Shown: positions 26,423-37,570, counted from the first letter of the stretch. The stretch: 64,000 bases of DNA from Borreliella japonica (GCF_900099615.1 NZ_FMTE01000002.1:120730-184729), one strand, 5' to 3'. Notes: generated by a model from the sequence alone, not told the origin. Numbers and translations: made by a program.

Positions 26423-28222
26423 CTACCTAATATACCATGGCTTATAACCTTTAAGAATATCTTCATAACTTTGATTTGCGAAAATACCTTGCATTATTAA
26501 ATCCGTAGATTTTGCAGGCCACCAATCCACATTGCTCTTTGCCTCAACCAAACTAAAAACAATAATTTGATCATCAGATGAACCATTATAAGGAGCAAGC
26601 CCTATAAAAGAACTATTTTCAAAACCATCTATGCCAGTTTGACCAGTACCTGTTTTACCCCCAACCTTAACAGCTTTAGTAATAACTGCATATTTTGCTG
26701 TACCATAAGTTACAACACTTCTCATATATTTTTTTAGAAGCTTAAATGTATTCTTGCTAATAAGATTTGTCTTTCTTAATATTTCTGGCTTATTCTCAAG
26801 AAGAATTTCATTCGTACCGCCCTTTAAAATTTTATTTACAATTCTAGGCTTATACACAACACCTTCGTTTGCAATCATAGCAACCATATTAACAATCTGC
26901 ATGGGAGTAGCATTCAAAAACCCTTGACCTATTGAAAAATTTACAGTATCTCCTCCTACCCAAGACTGATTAAAAGTTTTTTCTTTCCACTCAGGACTAG
27001 GAAGAAGACCAGACACTTCATTTGGCAAATCAATTCCCGTTTTTTCTCCAAAACCAAATTCTTTTGCATATTTTTTAATTCTATCAACCCCAAGATACTT
27101 AAGTCCGAGTGTATAAAAATAAACATTAGAAGAATGTGCAATCGCCTCTTCTAAATTGACGTATCCATGACCACCGGGCTTCCAACAATGAAAAATTCTA
27201 TTTCCAACTTTAAAATATCCAGGACAATAAATTTTACGATCTTTATCTATAACTCTCTCCTCAAGAATAGCAGCAGCAACAACTAATTTAAAAATAGAAG
27301 CTGGCGGATAAACAGATTGAATCGCTTTATTCAAAAAAGAGTAATCTTCCTTATTATATTTATTGTAAACATCTGTCATAGAATAATAAGGATAATTATG
27401 AAGAGCAAGAACAGCACCTGTTGATGGTTTTAATACAACAATAGCACCATACCTTTTACCCAAAGCATTCTTAGCAAGATCTTGAATATCTTTGTTAATA
27501 TTAAGTACAACATCATTACCTGGGACCATATTCCTTATAATAGAACCGTCGTCTATTCTTCTCTCTTTAGAATCCACTTTGTATTTAATTAATCCCTCTT
27601 GCCCTCTAATATAATTATCATAAACCTGCTCAATGCCCAACTTTCCAATCGTAGAAGTATTATCGTACCCACTAACATTATAAAAAGTTCTAAGTTCTCT
27701 TTGATTTATTTGCCCAACATAACCGATTGAATGCGAATATGAATCATCAACTAAATAGTTGCGCTTAAAAGAATAGGTCCATAAAAGAGCGGGATAATAA
27801 AACTTTTTTTCAGAAATTTTAAACAACATTTTTGGAGTAAGTTCAATTATTTCAACATCTTTGAGATACCCACCAGGCTCTTGAAGCTTAGACAAAATAA
27901 CCGATTTATCAATATCTAGAGTACTTGACAAAAAATCTATCATCTCAATTCTAGTAGCAACAGGCATATTATAATACTGTTGCAAACTTATCTTTAAAAT
28001 AAACATAGTTAAATTATTTGCCAAAATATTGGAATTAGAATCTAAGATTTCACCCCTTGATGCATTGATTTTTTCCAATCTTGACAAAAAAACATTAGCT
28101 TCTCTATCATAAAATAAATGCTTACCAATTTGCATTTGAAATAAAATTGCTAAATAAAGCACTATAATTATTATTAAAAATAATATGCCAAACTTGTATC
28201 TAAAATTTTTTATAACACCCAC
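26423..28222 (-). CDS. mrdA: Class B penicillin-binding protein 2 (elongation transpeptidase)
   Basis: Cross-links peptidoglycan in the elongasome. N-terminal membrane anchor (about 10-30), pedestal domain, then the transpeptidase with YPPASIFKLV (nucleophile Ser in SIFK), SSN (AHSSNVYF) and KTGTGQ. 599 aa is normal for PBP2. Starts with GTG: SD agagga is 6 nt upstream, and the start overlaps the mreD stop by 1 nt (TAGTG), indicating coupled translation. Partner of RodA downstream and of MreBCD upstream. Confidence 0.95.
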   Translation of the reverse strand: MGVIKNFRYKFGILFLIIIIVLYLAILFQMQIGKHLFYDREANVFLSRLEKINASRGEILDSNSNILANNLTMFILKISLQQYYNMPVATRIEMIDFLSSTLDIDKSVILSKLQEPGGYLKDVEIIELTPKMLFKISEKKFYYPALLWTYSFKRNYLVDDSYSHSIGYVGQINQRELRTFYNVSGYDNTSTIGKLGIEQVYDNYIRGQEGLIKYKVDSKERRIDDGSIIRNMVPGNDVVLNINKDIQDLAKNALGKRYGAIVVLKPSTGAVLALHNYPYYSMTDVYNKYNKEDYSFLNKAIQSVYPPASIFKLVVAAAILEERVIDKDRKIYCPGYFKVGNRIFHCWKPGGHGYVNLEEAIAHSSNVYFYTLGLKYLGVDRIKKYAKEFGFGEKTGIDLPNEVSGLLPSPEWKEKTFNQSWVGGDTVNFSIGQGFLNATPMQIVNMVAMIANEGVVYKPRIVNKILKGGTNEILLENKPEILRKTNLISKNTFKLLKKYMRSVVTYGTAKYAVITKAVKVGGKTGTGQTGIDGFENSSFIGLAPYNGSSDDQIIVFSLVEAKSNVDWWPAKSTDLIMQGIFANQSYEDILKGYKPWYIR

Positions 28223-28704
28223 TAATAATCCTCTTTAAAAGAATAAAAATTTCTAGTAAAATAACTTTGGATTGGATATAAAAAGTTAATAAACATTATA
28301 TTTACAACGAGATCAAGATTAAAAATCGAATAATTAAAAGATTTTAAATCTATAAAATCATAAAATACAATAGCCAAAAACCACAATATAATCTTTGAAA
28401 GAATAAAAAATATTGTCATGCTGAGCATATTTTTAGGCATTAATAGCTTTATTTTATTGTTAAAATAAAATATTAGCGTATACCCAAAAACAAAAAATCC
28501 AAGTGGCAATCCTGTAAAATAATCCATAAGAAGACCATATAAAATACTAGATAATAACCCCACATTAAAAATAAAATTTAAAGAATTAAAAACTAGAAAA
28601 ATCAAAAAAATATCTATTGAAAAATAAAAATAAGTTGCAAAATAGTATTGAAAAATTTTACCTAAAAATGCACTAGAAATAAAATATGTAAAAAATGCTG
28701 TCAT
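28222..28704 (-). CDS. mreD: Rod shape-determining protein MreD
   Basis: 160-aa membrane protein with about five hydrophobic helices and little else, as usual for MreD. Identity rests on size, hydropathy and position between mreC and mrdA; it contains the MreD-like segment SSILYGLLMDYFTGLPLG. The ATG overlaps the mreC stop (TAATG) and its own stop overlaps the mrdA GTG. It forms the MreBCD complex that guides cell-wall growth. Confidence 0.9.
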   Translation of the reverse strand: MTAFFTYFISSAFLGKIFQYYFATYFYFSIDIFLIFLVFNSLNFIFNVGLLSSILYGLLMDYFTGLPLGFFVFGYTLIFYFNNKIKLLMPKNMLSMTIFFILSKIILWFLAIVFYDFIDLKSFNYSIFNLDLVVNIMFINFLYPIQSYFTRNFYSFKEDY

Positions 28705-29549
28705 TATTCACTAATCTCTTTGTTGTTTTTAATAAGAAAAACATATTCAAGCTTATCTAAAACTATCGCCGGCTCTACTTCTATTTTTAAAAGAGAATTG
28801 TAATCAAGAATATGAAAATTTGTAATCTTTCCAATATAAATGCCAATTGGATATTCACTAAACCCAGCAGTAACAATAGAATCGCCTATCTTTAAATCTT
28901 TTTCAGCAAGTTTATTAACGTAATTCATTTCAAGTTTTTTACCATAACCATTGCCTTCTATAAGACCTATAAACCTACTACTTTGAATTCTTGCCGACAC
29001 AAAATTTTCATAATTAGTCAAAGGCAAAATTTTAGCGGTATTAGAATAAACCTTTACAACTTTGCCTACAAGGCCACTAAATCCATCTTGATATGCAACC
29101 GCTATCATATCCTTTTCTATCCCATCATTAAATCCTTTATTAATAGCCATTAATGTTGATATATTTGAATAATTTAGATATATAACCTCTGCCGAAATAA
29201 AATCACTAGAACTTGACAAATAAAAATTTAATTGCTCTTTAAGGCGAACATTCTCTTGCCTTAACGACTGTATATTCTGAGTTACTATTTCAAGCTGTTG
29301 TATCCTTTTTTTATAAAATTCTATCTTATCCTTATAATTCTTGTATTCATTTACAGTTTTAAAAACATTGGAAATAAAACTAAAAATCCCGTGCATTCTA
29401 CTTTGAATATAAGAATTAAGAGTAAAAAACAAAAAACTATCAGGTCTTCTCCTTTGAATACTGCTTGAATCATAAATCATAAAAACAAGAGAAACTATCA
29501 ATACTAAAAACACTTTGATAAAATTCTTGAATTTGACAAGAAAATTCAT
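28704..29549 (-). CDS. mreC: Rod shape-determining protein MreC
   Basis: Bitopic inner-membrane protein: short N-terminus, one transmembrane helix (about 11-26), a coiled coil (about 60-110, starting FKTVNEYKNYKDKIEFYK), and a periplasmic beta-domain ending with SEYPIGIYIGKI. It links MreB filaments to PBP2/RodA. 281 aa is normal. Three nt separate it from mreB. Confidence 0.95.
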   Translation of the reverse strand: MNFLVKFKNFIKVFLVLIVSLVFMIYDSSSIQRRRPDSFLFFTLNSYIQSRMHGIFSFISNVFKTVNEYKNYKDKIEFYKKRIQQLEIVTQNIQSLRQENVRLKEQLNFYLSSSSDFISAEVIYLNYSNISTLMAINKGFNDGIEKDMIAVAYQDGFSGLVGKVVKVYSNTAKILPLTNYENFVSARIQSSRFIGLIEGNGYGKKLEMNYVNKLAEKDLKIGDSIVTAGFSEYPIGIYIGKITNFHILDYNSLLKIEVEPAIVLDKLEYVFLIKNNKEISE

Positions 29550-29552
29550 AAA

Positions 29553-30602
29553 TTATTCATTGATAAAACTATAAATATTCTTACTAATATCTATTCTATT
29601 AGCATAATCATAAAACAATCCAGCACCAACAGCTACAGAGAGAAGCGGATTGTCTGCAACATAAACAGGAACTCCAGTCTCTTTTGAAAGAAGCCTATTC
29701 AAACCTTTAAGAAGAGCTCCCCCCCCCGTTAAAATGATGCCACGCTCAACAATATCTGTAGCAAGCTCCGGAGGCGTTGCGCCAAGAGTGCGCTTAACTT
29801 CATCTACAACAACATTAATAGGCTCTTGTAAAGACTCTCTTACTTCCATAGAATCAACAAGTTGCTTTCTAGGAAGGCCAGTTACAGCATCTGTACCCTT
29901 AATATCTATTTTTTCTACCCTTAAATTTTGAATATCAGGGTATACATTTCCTATTTTAATTTTCAATTTTTCTGCTGTCTGTTGACCAATTATAATATTG
30001 TGAGAATTTCTCATATATTTTATTATGCTCTCATCAAACTCATCCCCACCAGTCCTAATCGCTCTACTTACAACCATACCGCCAAGAGAAATAACCGATA
30101 TTTCTGTAGTTCCGCCTCCAATGTCGCATACCATGTGGCCTGTAGGTTCAAAAATAGGAATGTCAGACCCAATAGCAGCTGCTAGAGATTCTTCTATTAC
30201 CTTAACCTCTCTTGCCCCAGCATTCATTGCACTCTCTTTTACAGCTCTTCTTTCAACCTCTGTAATGCAAGTTGGAACACCTATTACCATTCTTGGCTTA
30301 AAAAACAATTTTTTACGAGAAAAAATTTGATTAATAAAATATTTAATCATCTTCTCTGTATTCTCAATATCAGCAATAACTCCATCTCTAAGTGGACGCA
30401 CAGCTTTAATATTTTCCGGGGTTTTCCAAAGCATTTTTTTAGCATTTCGGCCAACCGCAACAACTTTATTACCCTTAGCAATATCTATTGCAACAACAGA
30501 AGGCTCACTCATAACCACACCATAATCCTTAATATAAACCAACGTATTACATGTTCCAAGATCAATGCCAATATCTATTAAAAAAGACTTAAACAAATTC
30601 AA
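29553..30602 (-). CDS. mreB: Actin-like rod shape protein MreB
   Basis: Bacterial actin that forms membrane-associated filaments steering side-wall synthesis. Phosphate-1 motif [11 protein letters not shown], phosphate-2 [15 protein letters not shown], adenosine motif [12 protein letters not shown]. The frame extends upstream to a TTG at 30638, but the SD agggagg (30609-30615) favours the TTG at 30602 ([12 protein letters not shown]..., 349 aa); the TTG at 30596 is also possible. The adenosine motif is encoded by nine consecutive G (29719-29727). The TPR gene ends 10 nt upstream. Confidence 0.96.
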   Translation of the reverse strand: MNLFKSFLIDIGIDLGTCNTLVYIKDYGVVMSEPSVVAIDIAKGNKVVAVGRNAKKMLWKTPENIKAVRPLRDGVIADIENTEKMIKYFINQIFSRKKLFFKPRMVIGVPTCITEVERRAVKESAMNAGAREVKVIEESLAAAIGSDIPIFEPTGHMVCDIGGGTTEISVISLGGMVVSRAIRTGGDEFDESIIKYMRNSHNIIIGQQTAEKLKIKIGNVYPDIQNLRVEKIDIKGTDAVTGLPRKQLVDSMEVRESLQEPINVVVDEVKRTLGATPPELATDIVERGIILTGGGALLKGLNRLLSKETGVPVYVADNPLLSVAVGAGLFYDYANRIDISKNIYSFINE

Positions 30603-30612
30603 ATCAACCTCC

Positions 30613-31581
30613 CTAAAAGTCTTCCAAAGTAATTCCAAGCCTCTCTCTTGCTGCTTCTAAATAAGGATTAAGATTAAGAGCTTCTCTCCAGTATTTTCTA
30701 GCTTTAGGATAATCTTTATCTTTCCTCCTATATATATCTCCTATTTTAACATAAACGCTAGAATTTGAACTATTAATTTCTAGAACTTTATTATAGTAAT
30801 TAAAAGCATTGTCATAATCACCCTTATCTAATAGAATGTCTCCATAAAGCAAATATACTTTTTGAATTAAATTTTCATCTGTTTTTTCACCCTTTGACAA
30901 TTTTACTTTTTCTTCTTCTATTATTTTTTCTATATACTCAATGCTTTTGTTTATATCGTTCAACTTATAATTAACATAAGCTAAACTCCAAAGCACTAAA
31001 TCAGATTTATTTTCATTATAAGCTTTTTCAAAAAACTTTAAACTAGACTTGTAATCTCTTAAAAGCTGATAAGAATACCCCAAATATTCAAAAATATCCT
31101 CTTTGATGTTCATGAAATCAAAATTACCAATACTTAAGGCCTTCTTTAAAAATTTTACAGCAAGTTCACTATAAAACTCCCCTTTATGAGAATATGCCTT
31201 TCCTAATACATAATACAAAGGACCTATAGAGACCCCATCATTTATAGAAATTAAAAATCTTAACCTTTCTATGGATTTATCTAAAAATTCTCCTTTTAAA
31301 TACCCTTCATTTACTATTAAAGAATAATAAAAGTATGAAAATCCCAAAAGCAAATTTAAATTAAAATCAAATCTACGATTTTTAATATCATTTTCAGCAT
31401 AATCTATTATTTCTTTATATTCTTTTTTATCCCACAACAAAAGCAAATCAACCTCTGTTGGCCCTGCTTTTAAATAAGAATTGGGAAAAGATTTAAAATA
31501 TGATAAAATGTAATAGATTAGAAAAATAAAAATGAAAATCATAAATGAATAAAAAATATATCTTAAATATCTTATTTCCAT
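30613..31581 (-). CDS. Membrane-anchored TPR protein
   Basis: 322 aa. One N-terminal transmembrane helix (about 10-30) is followed by repeated helical pairs with TPR consensus, for example [32 protein letters not shown] and [21 protein letters not shown] proteins act as scaffolds. It directly precedes mreB, so it may belong to the elongasome operon; that link is inferred from position only. It lies just downstream of rnpB on the same strand. Confidence 0.85.
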   Translation of the reverse strand: MEIRYLRYIFYSFMIFIFIFLIYYILSYFKSFPNSYLKAGPTEVDLLLLWDKKEYKEIIDYAENDIKNRRFDFNLNLLLGFSYFYYSLIVNEGYLKGEFLDKSIERLRFLISINDGVSIGPLYYVLGKAYSHKGEFYSELAVKFLKKALSIGNFDFMNIKEDIFEYLGYSYQLLRDYKSSLKFFEKAYNENKSDLVLWSLAYVNYKLNDINKSIEYIEKIIEEEKVKLSKGEKTDENLIQKVYLLYGDILLDKGDYDNAFNYYNKVLEINSSNSSVYVKIGDIYRRKDKDYPKARKYWREALNLNPYLEAARERLGITLEDF

Positions 31582-31608
31582 TTAAAACTCTCTTTTAGAC
31601 TTATAAAA

Positions 31609-31960
31609 TTAAGCTGACACCCATAAGCCGAGTTCTGTACTATGCCATCATCTCTCTTGTTTTTTTATCGCTAAAAAAATCATGCGATCTACCCGTAAGC
31701 ATATCCTCAAGAACAAAGGAAACTTACATACTTGATCTTGCTCCTAATGAGGTTTATCTTGCCTGTATTTATTACTAAATAAGCGGTAAGCTCTTACCTC
31801 ACCTTTTCACCCTTACCTTTTATTGGCGGTAATTTTCTGCGACACTTTCTTAGGTTTAAAACCCCTAGGCATTACCTAGCATTATGTTCTTATTGGAGCT
31901 CGGACTTTCCTCTTAAGCTTTAATTATTATAAAACCAAGCGATGGCTGACTGTCAGCTTA
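31609..31960 (-). ncRNA. rnpB: RNase P RNA
   Basis: Catalytic RNA that removes tRNA 5' leaders. Read on the minus strand, the 5' and 3' ends pair as P1 (AAGCTGACA with TGTCAGCTT). Near the 5' end is GAGGAAAGTCCGAGCTCC, the universally conserved P4 region, and near the 3' end ACAGAACTCGGCTTA, its conserved partner. The length (about 352 nt) is normal for a bacterial type A RNA. It lies between the zinc-ribbon gene and the TPR gene and has its own candidate promoter (31968-31997). Ends are accurate to a few nt. Confidence 0.96.
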
Positions 31961-31967
31961 AATAAAA

Positions 31968-31997
31968 AGTATCAAATTAATAAATTTTATTCAACAA
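31968..31997 (-). promoter_or_regulatory. Candidate rnpB promoter
   Basis: TTGTTG (31997 to 31992), 18-nt spacer, GATACT (31973 to 31968); predicted start about 31961, matching the RNA 5' end. The -35 overlaps the last codons of the upstream zinc-ribbon gene. Confidence 0.6.
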
Positions 31998-32745
31998 GAT
32001 CCGCTAAGCTACCAGGAATTATTTCATCACTCATTTGAATTTTATCCTGATAATAGAGTATTCTACTGCAATAAGGACAAAATTTAATATCATTGGGCTC
32101 GCGTCTTACTTTATTTGCGAATTCAACAGGAAGTATCATATGACAACCTTTGCAAACATTGTTAATCAAAGGCACAACTCCGTTTGATTTATTTCTTATT
32201 ATTCTTTGAAATTTAAATAAAAAATCCTCATTCATTTTAGAAGCACAATTTATCTCTTCACTCTCTATTTCTAAAAGTTTCTCTTTAATTTCTAAAAGCT
32301 CCAGCTCTAAAATATTGCTTTCAGATCTAAAACATTCTTCTTCTTTGCTATGCCTCTCGTTAACATCTAATATTTCCTTTTCTATTTTGGCTTTAAGTCC
32401 ATTAATATGTGTCATCTTTTTTCTAATTGTAACTTCATCGTCAATAATAATCTGAAGTTCTTTTTCAAGAGCTTCATATTCTCTTTGAGTTTTAATGCTA
32501 TCAATTTTTTCTTCGGCCTTACTCTTTCTTGAATTAATATCTTGAATATCTAACTTTAAAGCAGAATCTTCTTTTTGATATTCTTTAAACTTCTGTTGCA
32601 AATCAATAAGAACTTTCGATAATTCTTCAATTTGAATTTTTTTCATCTCCAAATACTTGGGAATACTCTTTCGCCTTTCTTCAAGCTCAAACTTAGATTT
32701 ATATATAACCTCAAGTTTTTTTAATGTATCAATATTGTTCTCCAT
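31987..32745 (-). CDS. Coiled-coil protein with C4 zinc ribbon
   Basis: 252 aa. Residues about 10-180 are a long charged coiled coil. The C-terminus has a four-cysteine zinc ribbon, CKGCHMILP...KFCPYCSRILYY, the C4-type zinc-ribbon family (formerly DUF164) widespread in bacteria and proposed to act near tRNA, RNA or secretion functions, but not firmly assigned. SD ggagg is well placed before the ATG. It follows rpoD by 13 nt in the dnaG-rpoD run. Confidence 0.85.
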   Translation of the reverse strand: MENNIDTLKKLEVIYKSKFELEERRKSIPKYLEMKKIQIEELSKVLIDLQQKFKEYQKEDSALKLDIQDINSRKSKAEEKIDSIKTQREYEALEKELQIIIDDEVTIRKKMTHINGLKAKIEKEILDVNERHSKEEECFRSESNILELELLEIKEKLLEIESEEINCASKMNEDFLFKFQRIIRNKSNGVVPLINNVCKGCHMILPVEFANKVRREPNDIKFCPYCSRILYYQDKIQMSDEIIPGSLADLVE

Positions 32746-32758
32746 TAATCCTCCATGT

Positions 32759-34654
32759 TCAATTTAAATCCTCAAGATAATCTTTTAATTTTTGAGTTTT
32801 TTTGGGATTTTTAAGTCGCCTTAATGCCTTAGATTCAATTTGCCTAATTCTTTCTCTTGTAACATTAAAATGAAGCCCAACCTCTTCAAGAGTTAAAGAA
32901 TAACCATCTTCAAGTCCAAATCTCATTTTTACAACTTCTTGCTCTCTTTCAGGAAGAGTTCCAAGAATTGCTCTTATTTGATCTTGCAAAACTACAAAGG
33001 ATGTGTGATTTGCGGGATTTTTTATTGCTTTGTCCTCAATAAAATCACTAAGAACAGAATCTTCCTCTTCTCCAATTGGTGTTTCAAGAGAAACGGGCTC
33101 TCTTGAAACACTTTTCACAGTTTTAACCTTTTTAAGTTCCCATCCAAGTCTGTCTGAGAGCTCTTCATCCGTGGGATCTTTTCCTAAAACTTGAATTAAA
33201 TATCTAGTTTCTCTATTAAGCCTATTTATTTGTTCAATCATATGTACAGGAACTCTAATTGTGCGAGCTTGATCAGAAATAGATCTTGTTATGGCTTGTC
33301 TAATCCACCAGGTAGCATAAGTTGAAAACTTAAAACCTCTTTTGTACTCAAACTTTTCAACAGCTTTAATTAATCCAATATTACCTTCTTGAACAAGATC
33401 AAAAAAATGAAGACCTCTATTTGCATATTTCTTAGCAATGCTTACAACAAGCCTTAAATTAGCCTTAATCAACTGATCTTTAGCATGCTGCATCATTTGT
33501 TTTCCTTTAGCAATCTCTTCTGACATGCTTATTATTTTATCCATCGGATATTCATAATACATTTCAATTCTCTCAAGTTCTTTTTGAGCAAGTTGAGCCT
33601 CTGTAATTTGCTCTTTAATAGCATCTTCTTTAAGTTTAAGAGATTTTTCTATCTCTATTCTTTTCTCAGCAATAGTCAAATCTCTTCCAAGCACCCTTAA
33701 GTCTCTTATTTTCTCAATTTTCAACCTGTTTAGAATTATTCTTTGCTGTCTTTGCAAATCCTTTATTTTGTTAGCAGAGTCAATATAATCATCTGAAAAA
33801 ATCCTTAGTTCATCTTGATATAAAGGAATGTCTTGTAAAAGCTCTTTTAAGGCCAATCTCTCTCTTTTTAAATTCTTTTCAAAAATATCACCCCCAAGCT
33901 CATACACCCTATGCTTATTATCTACATAACTTATTAAACGATCTTGAATTGGTTTTAAAGGAATTTTGTAAAAAGAGGCAATTCTTTTTTTTTTATTATA
34001 ATAATCTGGGTTACTCTCTTTATCCTTATCTTTTTCTCTTTTAAAAAACTCTTCCCTTTCCATTCTTGAATAAATGGTATTAACAAGATTATAATAGTTT
34101 TCTATAACAAGTCCTTCATTCTTAAGAATATTCTCAATTATGCTCTCTCCAGAATCCATTTGCTTTGCAAGTTCAACTTCTTGATTTCCTGTTAATAAAA
34201 ACTCTTTTCCTATTTCTTTTAAATAAAGCTTTATTGGATCTTCTGAGTGATTATCTTTCAAGACATTGCTTTTAATATACCCTGAGCCTAAATAATCCTT
34301 AACAGAAATATCTTCTTCGTCACAATCATCAAGCTTAACATCAATATCAATATCCCCTCCTGCACCATTTTGAAAACCATCATCTAAGATCATAAAATTT
34401 CTATCAGATTCAATCTCCACCTCTTCTTCATCATTTCCATCTTCAGGATCGACCAGATCTAATTCTGAAATTTTATTAACCAACCTTATTCCTCTATCAT
34501 CAAGTATTGAGCAAATATAATCAAGAATCTCTGGCTCTAATATGTCATCGGGAAGTAAACTTGATAATTCACTAAAACTAAGAGATTTTCTATTTCCCAA
34601 ATGAGTAATAATACCATCTATCAGCTTCGAATATTTCTTTTCCAAATCCGACAA
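32759..34654 (-). CDS. rpoD: Housekeeping sigma factor RpoD (sigma-70)
   Basis: Primary sigma subunit of RNA polymerase. Region 1.1-like N-terminus, an acidic stretch near 75-115, region 1.2 ([11 protein letters not shown]), a long non-conserved region, region 2 ([45 protein letters not shown]), region 3 and region 4.2 ([17 protein letters not shown]). 631 aa is normal. The start is TTG at 34654 with SD gggag 8 nt upstream, overlapping the end of dnaG. rpsU, often found in this operon, is absent. Confidence 0.97.
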   Translation of the reverse strand: MSDLEKKYSKLIDGIITHLGNRKSLSFSELSSLLPDDILEPEILDYICSILDDRGIRLVNKISELDLVDPEDGNDEEEVEIESDRNFMILDDGFQNGAGGDIDIDVKLDDCDEEDISVKDYLGSGYIKSNVLKDNHSEDPIKLYLKEIGKEFLLTGNQEVELAKQMDSGESIIENILKNEGLVIENYYNLVNTIYSRMEREEFFKREKDKDKESNPDYYNKKKRIASFYKIPLKPIQDRLISYVDNKHRVYELGGDIFEKNLKRERLALKELLQDIPLYQDELRIFSDDYIDSANKIKDLQRQQRIILNRLKIEKIRDLRVLGRDLTIAEKRIEIEKSLKLKEDAIKEQITEAQLAQKELERIEMYYEYPMDKIISMSEEIAKGKQMMQHAKDQLIKANLRLVVSIAKKYANRGLHFFDLVQEGNIGLIKAVEKFEYKRGFKFSTYATWWIRQAITRSISDQARTIRVPVHMIEQINRLNRETRYLIQVLGKDPTDEELSDRLGWELKKVKTVKSVSREPVSLETPIGEEEDSVLSDFIEDKAIKNPANHTSFVVLQDQIRAILGTLPEREQEVVKMRFGLEDGYSLTLEEVGLHFNVTRERIRQIESKALRRLKNPKKTQKLKDYLEDLN

Positions 34655-34657
34655 AAC

Positions 34658-36439
34658 CTAACTCCCTGGAACATTATCCGTGTAAATTTTTAAATTTTTT
34701 CTCTGCATATTTAAAAACATTAACTCATTTATTTGAATCCTAGCATTTACCAAAGAATCCCCATCACATCTTTTTTTGCAAAGTAAAACACGAAAATCTA
34801 ATTTTCTTCTCTTGATTGCAAGTAAAGTATGAATGAGCGTCTCATCATCTACTTCAAATTCAGAATTTAAAATTTCTTCAAAAAAAAATTCACTAACTTT
34901 ATAGCTATCCTTTAATTTTTTTTTTAAATCCATTACTGAAAAGTCTTCATTATTTTCAAATAAGTTCTCAAAGCAAATAAAAATTTTTCTGGCATTGATA
35001 TCGATTAAATCACTATCAATAATATTGCGCCTTATTATGCCAAAATAACTAAAATTTTTCAACAAAGCTGCTATTAAATACCTCTCATAAGAATCATCAT
35101 TATGAGCATACAAATTTCTTTTATTATTGTCAACTACAAATCTTTCTTTTATCCTATAATAATCTTTTAATAAAGTTGACACACCAATACCAAATTTATT
35201 GCTTAGCTTATCTAAAAAAATTTTTTTCTGAGTATCCACTTTTGATAAATTTATCAAACCTAAAAATAAATTAATCATAGCATTTAAATCTACAGTTTTA
35301 TTTAAATCATATTTATTAGAATAAACATCTAAAAGATAGTCAAAAACATCGCACCTATTATTTAAAATTTTCTGCAAAGAACCTACACCTTCGTCTTTGA
35401 TAATATCTGCAGGATCACGACCAAAATCCATTTTAACAACACCAACATTGATATTAAATGGCAAACAAATTTGATAAGCCTTTAAAGTTGCAGAAAGTCC
35501 AGCATCATCGCCATCAAAAGAAAATATTATCTCATCAGCATATCTTTGAATCAAAGCCAGATGTTCTTTTGAAAAAGAAGTACCAAGAGTAGATACGGCT
35601 CTCTTGATCCCAGATGTAAAAAAAGCAAGAACATCTATATATCCTTCTACTAATATAACTGACTTTGTAGACTTAATCTCATCAAACCCTTCATAAAATC
35701 CATAAAGAAGTTCCTTTTTTTTAAAAACTTCAGTCTCACTTAAATTAATATACTTAGAACCTTTTCCATCTAAATCTCGACCCCCAAAACCAACAACATT
35801 TCCTTTAAAATCTTTAATTGGAAAAATTAATCTTTGAGATAAAATGGAAGCTTTGGGATTTGTTTTTGAAAATAAACCACTTTTTTTCAGTATTTCAGAA
35901 GAGTATCCTTTTGAGAGTAAAAAATCATAAAGCTCCAAACCATCTTTAACATTAGATGGCAAATAACCAAGTTCAAATAAATCAACAACTTCCTTAGATA
36001 TTGATCTACTCTTTAAAACATAATCTAAGGCTTTTTTGTTTTTATTCAAAAAAAATTTAATAGTATTGATTAATCTAGAATTCAAAGAGTAAATTTTTAA
36101 AACTATGTCTTTATTTTCATTTTTTTTTTCACTTTCTGAACTTATTTTTAAATCATTATAATAAATACCAGATTTTTCACACAAAATCTTAATAGCATCA
36201 TTGTAATTGATTTTTTCCATATCCATTAAAAATCCAATAACATCTCCACCCTTTTTACATCCAAAACAATAAAAATATCCTTGCAAAGGATTTACAAAAA
36301 AAGAGGGGGTTTTCTCAGCATGAAAAGGACAAAGCCCTTTATAATTAGAGCCCGATTTAACAAGCTTAATATACTGTTCCACAATAGCTACAATATCAAA
36401 TTTAGCTTTAATTGAAGCTGCAGTTTGTAGATGCTCCAT
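34658..36439 (-). CDS. dnaG: DNA primase
   Basis: Makes RNA primers at the replication fork. CHC2-type zinc domain near residues 38-63 (GLCPFHAEKTPSF, YFYCFGCKKGG), TOPRIM domain with VEGYIDVLAF and FSFDGDDAGLSA (metal-binding acidic residues), and a divergent C-terminal helicase-binding domain. 593 aa is normal. The ATG follows the mltG stop by 3 nt with SD aagga. Confidence 0.97.
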   Translation of the reverse strand: MEHLQTAASIKAKFDIVAIVEQYIKLVKSGSNYKGLCPFHAEKTPSFFVNPLQGYFYCFGCKKGGDVIGFLMDMEKINYNDAIKILCEKSGIYYNDLKISSESEKKNENKDIVLKIYSLNSRLINTIKFFLNKNKKALDYVLKSRSISKEVVDLFELGYLPSNVKDGLELYDFLLSKGYSSEILKKSGLFSKTNPKASILSQRLIFPIKDFKGNVVGFGGRDLDGKGSKYINLSETEVFKKKELLYGFYEGFDEIKSTKSVILVEGYIDVLAFFTSGIKRAVSTLGTSFSKEHLALIQRYADEIIFSFDGDDAGLSATLKAYQICLPFNINVGVVKMDFGRDPADIIKDEGVGSLQKILNNRCDVFDYLLDVYSNKYDLNKTVDLNAMINLFLGLINLSKVDTQKKIFLDKLSNKFGIGVSTLLKDYYRIKERFVVDNNKRNLYAHNDDSYERYLIAALLKNFSYFGIIRRNIIDSDLIDINARKIFICFENLFENNEDFSVMDLKKKLKDSYKVSEFFFEEILNSEFEVDDETLIHTLLAIKRRKLDFRVLLCKKRCDGDSLVNARIQINELMFLNMQRKNLKIYTDNVPGS

Positions 36440-36442
36440 ACT

Positions 36443-37474
36443 TTAATCCTTAGTAATAAAATTTTTAATATAATCTTTTGCTCCTAAAAGATGTGAAGAA
36501 TAATCTGATGAAAATTTATGTGTACCCAACTTGGGGTCTTTTACCACAAAAAATAAATATTGTGTATTTTTGGGGAAAAAAGCTGCTTGCAGCGAAATAA
36601 TACCAGCATTTGAAATTGGAGTAGGGGGATATCCTTTATTAACATATGTATTGTAAGGAGAATCTATCTCTAAATCTGAAAAATAAATCCTTTTAGGATG
36701 ACTTCGTCCTAACTCTTCTGTAATAACATATTCAATAGTAGCACAAGATTGTAATGCCATGCCAGATTTTATTCTGTTATAAAAAACCGAAGACATTATT
36801 GGGGCTTCACTTTTAACCCTATACTCACGCTCAACAATAGATGCTATTATTACTTTATTGTAAAGCTCCTTACTTGAATAATCGCTAAAAACAACACCTA
36901 TAGATTTAAGCTTATTCAAAAAATTAACAACAAACATACGAACAACATTCTTTATTTCTATGCCCTTATAAAATTTATAAGTATCTGGAAATAAAAATCC
37001 TTCAAGAGAGTCATAATCAAACCCAAGCTCATAAATAAACGATTTTTTGTTGACTAAACCAATAAAATCTTGAACATCATCGATGATAGCAAGTTCTTTA
37101 AGCTTAAAAGCAATTCTTCTGCTAGTATACCCTTCAGGTATTGTAACATCAATATTTACGCTAGAAGATCCCCTTAAAAATTCTTTATACATTTCAAATG
37201 TGGAAAGATTACTATTGATTAAATATCTTCCTTCTTTAAATTGTTTGTCACTACCAAAAATATACGAAATAAAAACAAGAAATAATTCGGATTTAATTAA
37301 TCTTTGTTTTTTCAATTCTTTGGCTATTCTTTTAACTCCCCAACCTTTCTCAACATCAAATTCATACACTAAGCCATTTGCTAAAGAAGATAGATTTAAA
37401 AAATATATAAAAATTGACAAAACAGATCCTAAAAAGAACAAAAAAATAAATACTTTCCCAACTTTAATAAGCAC
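36443..37474 (-). CDS. mltG: Endolytic murein transglycosylase MltG (YceG)
   Basis: Inner-membrane lytic transglycosylase that cuts nascent glycan chains. One N-terminal transmembrane helix (about 8-28), then the YceG/LysM-like and catalytic domains. The catalytic Glu region is IIASIVEREYRV; other conserved parts are MALQSCATIEYVI and PYNTYVNKGYPPTPISNAG. Starts with GTG; SD aggag is 6 nt upstream. First gene of the mltG-dnaG-rpoD run. Confidence 0.95.
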   Translation of the reverse strand: MLIKVGKVFIFLFFLGSVLSIFIYFLNLSSLANGLVYEFDVEKGWGVKRIAKELKKQRLIKSELFLVFISYIFGSDKQFKEGRYLINSNLSTFEMYKEFLRGSSSVNIDVTIPEGYTSRRIAFKLKELAIIDDVQDFIGLVNKKSFIYELGFDYDSLEGFLFPDTYKFYKGIEIKNVVRMFVVNFLNKLKSIGVVFSDYSSKELYNKVIIASIVEREYRVKSEAPIMSSVFYNRIKSGMALQSCATIEYVITEELGRSHPKRIYFSDLEIDSPYNTYVNKGYPPTPISNAGIISLQAAFFPKNTQYLFFVVKDPKLGTHKFSSDYSSHLLGAKDYIKNFITKD

Positions 37475-37570
37475 AAGAATCTCCTAGCCAAACAAAAGTA
37501 TTTCTAATTACTCCTAGTTATCAATAAAAACTTTACCAAATAGATAAAAATACAAGCATCATAACGAAAT

